Positions 52,632 through 61,442 of a DNA stretch of 64,000 nt are shown here, piece by piece. The notes beneath the pieces are model-generated. The model did not search any database, was not told the DNA's origin, and saw nothing but the letters and a program-made list of their open reading frames with translations. Each line of letters begins with the position of its first letter. The first letter of the stretch is position 1. The stretch comes from Lepidodermella squamata (taxonomy: Eukaryota > Gastrotricha): contig JBLDXI010000004.1 of NCBI GenBank assembly GCA_047495785.1, forward strand, positions 1,488,001-1,552,000. The letters run 5' to 3'. A program made the position numbers and the translations under genes.

Positions 52632-53451
52632 ATGGCGAGGCGCAGGGCGCAGGTGCGGCGGCTCGTTGCTGAGATCGACGGCACCATTGGCGGCACGTTC
52701 GACCCGAACTGGCGCAACCCCGATGAGTTCAGCTGTAGTAATTTTTCATAATTCAATGAAAAATGGCACCCTGCTACACAGTGCGACGTGCAATCAGACC
52801 AGGTATTGCAAATTGCTCATCTGCTCGTAAACCGTGGAGCTGATGTGAATTACAAGGAGGAATATGGCATGACGGCGTTAATGCTTGCGGCTTGGAATGG
52901 ACAAGTCAATTTAGTTGGACAGTTGCTGGATCACAGCGCTGCAATCGACGCTAAGGATAAAAGTGGCTTGACGGCGTTGATAATGGCGGCTAGTAGTGGG
53001 CAAGTCGAGTTAGTTCGATTGTTGCTGGATCGAAATGCTGCCATCGGCCATCGAGGCCAAAGATATCGGTGGCTCGACGGCGTTGATTTATGCGGCTGTT
53101 TTTGAGCGAGTTGAAGGTGGATAACGATGGACGGCGTTTATTTAGGCGGCTGGGTGGGGGCATGTCGAATTAGTCCGACTGTTGCTGGATAGAGGTACAA
53201 ATAAGGATGCCACAAATGCAGATGGCATGACAGCTCTTGATATAGCTATTTGTTCTAACAAAACCGCTGCGGCCGCTGCTGAGGTCGCGAGAAGCAAGTC
53301 GAGCGAAGTCATCGTGTTGATATCAGCGGAATCACGGAGATTTATCATCTTTTATTCTCGAATGTTACCGAGTGCAAACTATGATGTTATCCTTCCCCTT
53401 CACTCTCAATCAGTGTCTGTGCCGATTCTGTGCTGTTGTTACCGATACTGA
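52632..53451 (+). pseudogene. Ankyrin-repeat gene with frameshifts
   Basis: About five ankyrin repeats are recognisable: GTLLHSATCNQ, GADVNYKEEYGMTALMLAAW, DAKDKSGLTALIMAASSGQV, EAKDIGGSTALIYAAV and NADGMTALDIAICSN. They lie in different frames. One break is a 7-bp tandem duplication CCATCGG/CCATCGA at 53041-53054; another is a frame change near 52798; a third is a TGA after FERVEGG with part of a repeat missing, then a TAG. A possible start is the ATG at 52632. The ankyrin fold is a protein-binding scaffold; the partner is unknown. Confidence 0.75.
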
Positions 53452-53555
53452 TAATTTTCGCGAAAATGCAAGATAACCGCACAGTAAACGAAAAATATCA
53501 TGCATTTCTTTGTGAGTAATTGTAACTCGAGTTTCAAATTTGAGATGAAAAATGA

Positions 53556-53840
53556 GTGAGTCCTTCTCGACTTTTTTCCCGCGAATTCATGCGTCGTGCA
53601 CTGCGCAAACTTCAGAAGCCTGTTGCTGGCAAGTTTGGCTGGGCATCCAACGGGGGACTGATGAAAAGGTGGGGTGGAGATACCTCAATTGATCTTGGAC
53701 CTCAATTGGCTACGCAGACCAATCTTGCATGGTCTGACCGAAATGAAGGCTCGATTATTTCGATGAATCGTGGTGACAAAGCTGGTCCTATGCGAGATGC
53801 GTTCTGGTATGGATGCCGAACCTGGGGCAAGACAGCTTGA
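53556..53840 (+). CDS. Hypothetical ORF
   Basis: A 94-codon frame with basic start and Trp/Gly-rich middle (GKFGWASNGGLMKRWGGDTS). Nothing is recognised, and no splice context or signal peptide is seen. It could be a chance frame or the relic of another gene. Listed only because its composition looks protein-like. Confidence 0.2.
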   Translation: MSPSRLFSREFMRRALRKLQKPVAGKFGWASNGGLMKRWGGDTSIDLGPQLATQTNLAWSDRNEGSIISMNRGDKAGPMRDAFWYGCRTWGKTA

Positions 53841-54725
53841 GTGGGATTTATAGTATGAGATAATATATTTCGAAAAGGGAGAAATGCTTTCTGCCACCAA
53901 AAATGAAAATCCAAAAATTGTCATTAAATTGAGGTTTCTTGCCACCAAATTGGTCTTTATTCCACCAAAACAAGGCTTACCACCAATTTAGGGTTTCTTG
54001 TCACCAATTAGTGTAATATAACGCGCTGTCCAACTTAACCTCCTCATCTCTTCGCCATTTAGAAAGATAATTGCGCGCAAATTCGCACAGCCCTGAAGTT
54101 CTACGCTGATTCAGAGTATCTAATTTGTATTCAACTGCCCAGCTTTAAAAATGAAATTTTAAATTGAAATTTACACATACTCTATTGAAACATTTTTTGC
54201 GCTTCGCCGTAAAAGAATTAACGTCAAATACAGACTCTAGCGACCAGTAATTCGTAGTTTCAATAACTCTAATCTTATTTGAATGCGGTGTTACACTGCC
54301 TTCTGTAGAATGAATGCCAAATCGAAATTGAGAGGAATTTATGTAATGAGGAAATTCCTCTCATAATTATCATAAGGTGACATTAGACCCTAATTATCTC
54401 TAACAACACTTTTTTATCATAAACAACGCAGCTGCGGCGTCCTAGCTAAGTCTCACGCTGTCAATAACATTCAGGAAGATTGTGCGTCATGAGCAAACTG
54501 CCATATTTGATTATCCTTGATGTGGACACTGCAAAAATGTACCCAATGTATGAAAGGCGAATGTCCTTTAGTTACATGCTAGGAGTGTCGATGATGTAAA
54601 GGGATTGACTGTCGTATCGACGCTGATCGAATACACACTCATCCTGTTTAAGTTTCAATCAGCCCTGAAAGCAGGTGCGAGTGCTCGTCTGTCCGGTTCA
54701 TGTTTATTTCTTTCCTGCTGTAAAG
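53841..54725. other. Intergenic, upstream of receptor copy 2
   Basis: Around 53895-54015 the phrase CCACCAAA/CACCAATT recurs about six times (degenerate short repeat). The last about 150 bp resemble the upstream region of receptor copy 1. No exon is seen. Confidence 0.4.
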
Positions 54726-55928
54726 ATGCCATTAAACGCAACTGAAGTCATCCAAGGATCATGGCTGATAGTCCAGATTCCGCATTTGGGCTTCGACTAC
54801 CCAAGGCCGTACTTCATTGGGTGGTACCACGACTTGGGGGCGACTACGATACCCTCGCGACTGCCCTACACCCTACCATTTGCACTGATTACCATATCGA
54901 TAACAATCGCCTCGCTATTCAATGTTTTGAATTCGCGAAGAAATGGCGTCAAAAAGGATATAATGATCCTATGGACGTTGATGTGTATTCGAGACATAAC
55001 CTTCGCCCTGGCTGTCTCGCTACCGATTTTTCTTACTCTCTACGACAATTCATGGCCATTGGGCGATGCTGGATGTGCTGTTAACATATGGATCATGATG
55101 GCATCTGGATCTTATGGGAATATCCTCGAAATGCTGGTCAGTTACGAGCGAAGGCTGAGAGTTTTATCAGAAAATCCTTATAGGAAAACTAACTCGAACA
55201 GAGTTAGTTTCATAGAAAACATCTCATCGAAATCCATTTACAATTTCTCTCAACAGATTGTTGTACTCGCAATTCTACTTTTCATCATAGCCGGATCATC
55301 AGTTTTGCCACTAGTTGCGTATCCCTTCCAGATCTACGCCGTTTATCCGATATCATACTACGGGATCGGAAACAAAACAGAAATTAAGAATTTCTGTGGA
55401 AATTTCGAGCATCGTTTGATCGGCCCAGTCGATACAGCCCTTCTTCTTTGCTTGTACTACAGCTTGTGGGTCTTGATCACAGTAGCCTTCTCAACCTTGA
55501 ACTACTACGCCCTAGCTCGTGGCATCGGCAAAGCTGGTAACACCGCTGGAATAGTGTCGAATAGAGCTAAGAAAACAGTCCGATTTCTCGAGTTTTACTA
55601 CGCTAAACAGAGCTTGATTACATTTCTAGTTTTCATGCTGCTCTACCTGCCCTGCTTCGCGTGTTTCCTCTGCCAGATTTTCTACTTCAATTTCGGCACG
55701 AAATACGCGACTGGCTGGCTTAACAAAGTTGGAATGTTCATGATTCTAGTTCAGGTCTTACTAGCTTCGATCTTGCGAAGTGTCAAACCTGGCACGGTTG
55801 GCGAGTTTGCCGATAAATTCAGAAAATTGTGCCGGAAGCCAGCGGTATATGAGAATATAAAAATGCAAGGCGGCTCTGTACTGAACGGAACTTCAACTCA
55901 ACGTGGTGTGAGAGCGAGCCCAACGTAA
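54726..55928 (+). CDS. Class A-like 7TM receptor, copy 2
   Basis: Start at 54726 by alignment with copies 1 and 3 (MPLNATEVIQGSWL); the upstream open codons are not conserved. 400 codons without a stop. Very close to copy 1 through all helices, differing mainly in the third intracellular loop (shorter here) and the tail. As in copy 1, a 54-nt segment 55203-55256 has intron ends GTTAGT...CAACAG at the site of the copy 3 intron and is in frame. If spliced, the protein has 382 residues. TM3 ends YERRLRVL, and there is no NPxxY. Confidence 0.85.
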   Translation: MPLNATEVIQGSWLIVQIPHLGFDYPRPYFIGWYHDLGATTIPSRLPYTLPFALITISITIASLFNVLNSRRNGVKKDIMILWTLMCIRDITFALAVSLPIFLTLYDNSWPLGDAGCAVNIWIMMASGSYGNILEMLVSYERRLRVLSENPYRKTNSNRVSFIENISSKSIYNFSQQIVVLAILLFIIAGSSVLPLVAYPFQIYAVYPISYYGIGNKTEIKNFCGNFEHRLIGPVDTALLLCLYYSLWVLITVAFSTLNYYALARGIGKAGNTAGIVSNRAKKTVRFLEFYYAKQSLITFLVFMLLYLPCFACFLCQIFYFNFGTKYATGWLNKVGMFMILVQVLLASILRSVKPGTVGEFADKFRKLCRKPAVYENIKMQGGSVLNGTSTQRGVRASPT

Positions 55929-56399
55929 ACCAAAAGGGATTCAATTTTGCAGACAAAATGGTTTGTTTCACTCTCTACCTAGCTTTGTTACAATGCAAAT
56001 TGTAATGCATCATTCTTTGTACATGAAAAATGAAAAAATGCAAGCCTCGAGATGAAAAGTGCGAATAAGTCTATGTTTTCTGAGATGAACTTACGAAAAT
56101 AAGATGCCTACGATATAGCGGGGAAGATATCGAACCTCCACAATGTACACTTAATGCCATTGAGAATGCGCCTGATGTTTTTGTCACTTGGCACTTGAGA
56201 ATAACTCTGAATTCTGAAACAAATTAATACTCCGTAAAATTAGACTCTGCATTACAAATTAATATAGAGTCCGTGGCCATCAGCTTGCCCGTTTTCGAGA
56301 TATATGGTCAAATGAAAAAATTCAACCAGTGTAGAAAATCGAGCATTTTCAGACAAACAATTACAAATCAGGCATTGAACCCTCAAGTATTTCGCAATG
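55929..56399. other. Intergenic, no gene seen
   Basis: 3' flank of receptor copy 2, resembling that of copy 1 in part (GAAAAATGAAAAATG-like words). No exon is supported. Confidence 0.35.
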
Positions 56400-56555
56400 A
56401 GGGTTATTTTCGAAGCTCCCTTTATCATAAAGTCGACTTTATGACGTCGATAACACAAGTTTTTCTGAGTCGAACCACAGTAGTTTTTGCAAATCTGCGT
56501 CATTTTGACGTCATAAAGTCGACTTTATGATAAAGGGAGCTTCGAAAATAACCCT
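56400..56555. mobile_element. 156-bp MITE with perfect 49-bp TIRs
   Basis: Terminal repeats 56400-56448 and 56507-56555 are perfect inverted copies of 49 bp, starting AGGGTTATTTTCGAAGC and ending at GACGTC, with a 58-bp loop. The flanking CAATG at 56395-56399 and 56556-56560 is a likely 5-bp target duplication. The end sequence and the TAAAGTCGACTTTAT unit are shared with the 1755-bp element at 29818-31572, so this is a miniature of that family. Perfect arms mean recent activity. Confidence 0.9.
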
Positions 56556-56768
56556 CAATGTTTGTAAAGTTTCGAAGGCGAGGTGGTCGTTCAGTAACTC
56601 GGATTTAGTAAATAAATGACTGCTTACTTGTCATCTTTCATCTTTCATCTTTCCTTGCCGTAAACCGTTATCGCATAAAAATCCGCGTTGTTCCAACGAA
56701 GCTAACGAATAAATATGTGAGCAAGTCTGCAAACAAATGGAAAGAAAATCTTGCCCTCCTTTGACATT

Positions 56769-57993
56769 GGGTGCGTTTCTTTATCACAAGCCATTTTTTA
56801 TTTTAAAATTAAAATTAAACACTGACATTTCTTTATCATTTTAAATTTTAAAATTAAAATAAATATCATTTCTTTATTCGATTTTTTCCATTTTATTTTA
56901 TAAAATAAAACGTCATTTCTTTATCACATTTTTTTCATGATTTTGGAAAAGAAAATGTGAATGAAACGACACGTGCAGTTTATAAACTACGCACTGATAA
57001 AGAAATGAAAAAAATGAATGTTTTGAGCGTAGTTTGAACGTATGAACGTGATTGCCCTAAGCCCATAGGAGCATGAGAGCGTCCGGGGAAGCGCCGATCT
57101 CAAATTCGTCCCATCGAAACATTATAGGTTTTAGGAAAGTTCAGTAGAACGTAGTTCAACGACTTCACCTCAGAATTGCCGATTGAGCAGGCGACACTTC
57201 AGCAACTGCCACTTCCGCAAAAGATTTGTAATAATATATTTGGGCAGTAGAAGTTTTCCACATTCGTCGAATTAAAGGCTCTAAGATATTTGCGCGAACT
57301 GAGCTGAGCGAAGCGACAACTTAGCCACTCGACAAATCAGCTAAATTTATGTTTAATTATTTTTATTATTATTCAAATACAATGGACCTTCAAAAAGCTA
57401 TAGAGGTGGAGATGGGCATGCTCGCTCCGCTCGTTTAGCCAAGATTCAACACTTAAATTAATAATTAATTTATAGTCAGCTCAAATGTCGTTAGCGCGAA
57501 TGTTGTGGTTAACATGTCGCATTACGCGCGCACTGAGCAGATATCGTTAGCTTAAAAAACCTCAACTGAAATGACGTGGGCTCTATAGTTGTATTGCTGA
57601 ATAACACAATTGCTATAGTGGCAGTTGCTGAAGTGTCACTGCTCAAACATTGCCATAGAGAAGTGACGTTGTCGAACCAAGTTCCGCTGAACTCTTCTAC
57701 GAACGCAATTCTATATAAGGCGATATAAAAATGGACGTTATTCCGCAGAAAAGCCTCAGAATACAAGTGTAAAATAAGACCAAAACGGCTCTACCCCCTG
57801 TTTTTCCTTGAGCTAAAAAAATGGATTTTTTCGATGAAACGCGTGCTTTATTTGCGCCATTTTATAAAATAAAATGACGAAAAGAAGCGTGAAAACACAA
57901 AAAATTTATAAACGATGAATATCAATGAAACGACCATTTTATTTTCATTTTATTTTAAAAAATGAAATAAAATTGAGATAAAGAAACGCACCC
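56769..57993. mobile_element. Non-autonomous TIR element, 1225 bp
   Basis: Inverted ends GGGTGCGTTTCTTTATC (17 bp) with flanking ATT at 56766-56768 and 57994-57996. Subterminal ATTTCTTTATC, TTTTATTTTATAAAATAAAA and TTTTAAAATTAAAAT words recur near both ends in opposite orientations. No transposase. Inserted between receptor copies 2 and 3. Confidence 0.75.
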
Positions 57994-57996
57994 ATT

Positions 57997-58615
57997 GTCT
58001 TCCCATTCCTTTAATTGATTTTTCGATTCCATAGATTTACCTAAGAAATGTTGAAGATTTGAATTGAAATGATTAATTCAAAATATTTACGATTAAGATT
58101 AACTTACAAAATGTAATCAAACCATAGGAGATCACTGATTTGACGATTCCTAATCCTATTACTCAGGCGCGAATGTGGTAATTCGATCCGGAGTGTGGGA
58201 GTAACAAAGTGAATCATAGCACGCAATAATCCTCCCATGTCACGAACCCAGTTATTGAAATACCGTGTTGATTTGATTACTATATAAATTTAGCATGAAC
58301 CTCAAAGGCAGAATCTCAAACACAGCAGCTAATGAGCCGCCCATTAGCTGCTCACGTGTGATATCCATCAATATCTAGCTAATTCATGTCCTTGGTCACT
58401 TTAGCCCCGTGACTTGTACCGTGCGCTTCAAACCATTGAAAACATATATGAAATCGCTAGGAAATATGGACGAGGGTGTCTCTGGGCAACCTACACCGAC
58501 ACGATATTCGTGCCATGATCCGAGCACGATTGAAGGACTCGACCATCTTAAAACCTATATATAATCCGCAGAGGGAGTTCAGATTGTCACAAACAAGAAT
58601 TATCAAAAGTCGAAA
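57997..58615. other. Upstream region of receptor copy 3
   Basis: No exon is supported. Unlike copies 1 and 2 it shows no clear resemblance to the other receptor upstream regions. Confidence 0.35.
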
Positions 58616-59891
58616 ATGACAGTTTTCAACGCAAGTGAAGTCATCCAAGGGTCATGGCTGATAGTCCAGATTCCGCATTTGGGCTTCGACTACCCAAGGC
58701 CGTACTTCATTGGGTGGTACCACGATCTCGGAGCCACTACGATACCCTCGCGACTGCCATACACCCTGCCCTTCGCAGTGATGACAATCTCGATAGCCAT
58801 TGCCTCGGTATTCAATGTTGTGAATTCTCGAAAACACGGCGTGAAGAAAGACATAATGATCCTATGGAGCTTGATGTGTGTTCGAGACATAACCTTCGCC
58901 CTGGCTGTATCGCTACCGATTTTCCTGACCCTTTACGACAATTCATGGCCATTGGGTGATGCAGGATGTGCAGTTAACATGTGGATCATGATGGCATCTG
59001 GATCTTATGGGAATATCCTCGAAATGCTGGTCAGTTATGAACGAAGACTGCGAGTTCTATCGGAGAATCCTTATAGGAAGACCAATACGAAAAAGGTGAG
59101 TTTGAATGAAACTAGATTGATTCATTATTACGTATGCCACATAATAGATTGTAATACTGGCAATACTCTTATTCTTCTTGGCTGGTTCATCTGTCCTTCC
59201 TCTGGTCGCTTATCCCTTTCAAATATATTCAGTTTACTCGATTTCTTTTTCAATCGATGGAAACGTAGCTGAAACAAAGAATTTCTGTGGCAATTTCGAA
59301 CATAACTTGATTGGTCCAGTCGACACCGCTTTACTCCTTTGCTTGTATTACAGCTTATGGGTTTTGATAACCGTCGTATTTTCGACGATGAACTACTACG
59401 CCCTGGCGCGTGGTATTGGAAAGGTAGGAGCTGGGACTGCGGCGTCAAACAGCTCGAAAACTGCGTCGAGCAAACCAATCTCCACGATATCGACCAATAA
59501 AAACAAGAGAAATGTCAAATTTCTCGAGGTTTACTACGCTAAACAGAGCTTGATCACATTTCTAGTCTTCATGCTACTCTACCTGCCCTGCTTCGCGTGT
59601 TTCCTCTGCCAGATCTTCTACTTCAAGTTCGGCACGAAATACGCGACTGGCTGGCTGAACAAAGTTGGAATGTTCATGATCCTAGTTCAAGTTTTGCTAG
59701 CTTCGGTCTTGCGAAGTGTGAAACCTGGAACGATTGGTAGCGCGTTGGAAAAGCTGAGACGACTTATCCGGAGATCCACTATCAATGATTCGAAGGCGTC
59801 CAGCGAGGGCGCGCCTTACAGCACGCAACCTTCACCTGTTGTTCAAAAAGCTAGGCTTGGAGTGCCTCGGAACCGAGTTGAAACATTATAA
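58616..59891 (+). CDS. Class A-like 7TM receptor, copy 3, with intron
   Basis: Two exons, 58616-59095 and 59148-59891, 407 residues. The 52-nt intron (GTGAGT...AATAG) is not a multiple of three and must be removed to restore TM4 (ILLFFLAGSSVLPLVAYPFQ), so the site is proven by frame. The first exon is nearly identical to copy 1. The second is more diverged, with a different third intracellular loop (KTASSKPISTISTNKNK) and a longer, Ser-rich tail. The same WPLGDAGC, YERRLRVL and LYLPCF motifs are present. Confidence 0.9.
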
Positions 59892-60437
59892 ATACTTTGA
59901 CAAATTTCAACTATTTAGCGTCCTCTGAATTCAGTAAATTCATGATGTAATAAATGAGAGATCACGAGGAAAAAATTCGTCGACAATGTAACAGCTCGTG
60001 TCACCCCAGCTGTTGTATTCAAAACCTACTGGAAATCAATTATTTCCTCCTCAACATGTCGGCAGAGCTTTGTATATGATTTGATTTAGTCCCGTAAAAA
60101 TGGGGGCAATGATTCATTTTAATTGCTTGTAGGCGATCCGTGATTCAGGCCGTAAATTAAATCAAATGGAAGAAGGTGGCACTGGTGTATGACACAGAGC
60201 CACACAAGATAAAAGTGCTCATGTTCCAAAGAATTCCCTTATCAAAATGAGTAGCATTTTAATGGTTAAAATTGGAAATGATTCGCATTACATGACGAGA
60301 TAAGCATTAGTAGACAAGATATATAATGATTACCACGGAAATTTGCTAATCCTGATTCATCTTAAAAAACATATTTATTAAAAAGAAAATGATATGCTAG
60401 ATTTGCCATTTGCACATTTTCCCGAATTACGTTCAAC
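59892..60437. other. Intergenic, no gene seen
   Basis: 3' flank of receptor copy 3 (AATAAA-like signal near 59950) and the upstream region of the zinc-finger gene. No exon is seen. Confidence 0.4.
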
Positions 60438-60929
60438 ATGACGTCTCTTTGTTTGTGGAACAAAAGATGCTTCAATATCGATACCTGCATGCGCAAACAC
60501 GAAGTCGGTGTATGCAAAGAGCCAAAATCATGTCTCGTGTATAATTGCGAAATGAGGCATTACTATTATCGAACGAAGCCATCTGCCGGGGCTCCATCAG
60601 TAGTGCCTTCAGCACAGCAACCAAGGCAAACTGAAGACGGAGCATCTAATGGCATGAACATTGAAAATGAGCCTTCGAACAACCCGGACATTGCTCCTAA
60701 TGGAAATGTTCCACCGGCTCCAATACTGCAATCTTCAGAAAAACAAAAACCGCTATCTGCGTATTTCTTTCAAGTTGAATTTTCCATTGGATACTCTGGT
60801 CCTCCTCTTCAAGCGCAAAATATGTATCAAAACGGACCGATTCTTTCTATCAACCCGGCTTCATTTGGCCAACCGGGGCCTCCGCCACCTCCCGTCGCAC
60901 AACAGCTATTGAGTCGTCCAGATTGCTGA
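60438..60929 (+). CDS. Small protein with two CCCH zinc fingers
   Basis: 163 residues in one exon. Two fingers lie at the very N-terminus: C-x5-C-x5-C-x3-H (residues 5-21) and C-x5-C-x4-C-x3-H directly after it. The rest is low-complexity, rich in Pro, Asn, Gln and Ser, ending with a PGPPPPP stretch. CCCH fingers usually bind RNA, and a disordered Pro/Gln tail fits a regulatory RNA-binding protein, but a duplicated gene fragment is also possible. An AATAAA follows at about 61087. Confidence 0.6.
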   Translation: MTSLCLWNKRCFNIDTCMRKHEVGVCKEPKSCLVYNCEMRHYYYRTKPSAGAPSVVPSAQQPRQTEDGASNGMNIENEPSNNPDIAPNGNVPPAPILQSSEKQKPLSAYFFQVEFSIGYSGPPLQAQNMYQNGPILSINPASFGQPGPPPPPVAQQLLSRPDC

Positions 60930-61133
60930 TTATCACATTCATTGGATGACAGTCGATAATCTTTATACTTCATATGATGATAACTGTTAAAAATGTATGG
61001 TAAAAGCAAGTTTTCGATTTTGCAAGATTGTTTTCATGTAAGAAAAAAGTAATATTTTGCGTTAGAAAAATGAGCGATTTTTTCAATAAAACTTATTATT
61101 TCGGGGTACTGAAAACATTTGTGAGAAAATTGT

Positions 61134-61383
61134 CACTTTAATTTCGGCACGAAATACACAACAGGCTGGCTGACCCAAGTTGGAATGTTCATGATTCATG
61201 CTCAAGTTTTACCAACTTCCATTTAACGCTGAAACGTAAAAATAAATCGACAAAAACTCAGGAGGGTCATTTGCAAATCTGTGATCAGTTATTTAAAGAC
61301 ATCCGTCCTTATAGTACGCCCTATTTACCTGGTAGAGCTAGGCTCTAGGCTCGATCTGCTTTAGAACCGGGTTAAATTATTAT
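61134..61383 (+). pseudogene. 7TM receptor fragment (TM7 and tail)
   Basis: The segment 61134-61228 encodes FNFGTKYTTGWLTQVGMFMI followed by a stop, matching the TM6-TM7 loop and TM7 of the three receptors. After a deletion, 61305-61383 resembles the 3' end of receptor copy 3 (TATAGTACGCC..., GCTAGGCTC..., ...GGAACCGGGTT-like), in broken frame. A dead fourth copy that lost most of the gene. Confidence 0.8.
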
Positions 61384-61442
61384 GATTTGATTCCACGGAT
61401 TGGAGCATTAAATGTTAATGTTAATGTTAATTTTTCGATAAA

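Noticed and set aside
56252-56530. Open frames on both strands around 56.4 kb
   Set aside because: They run through the MITE arms and have no domain.
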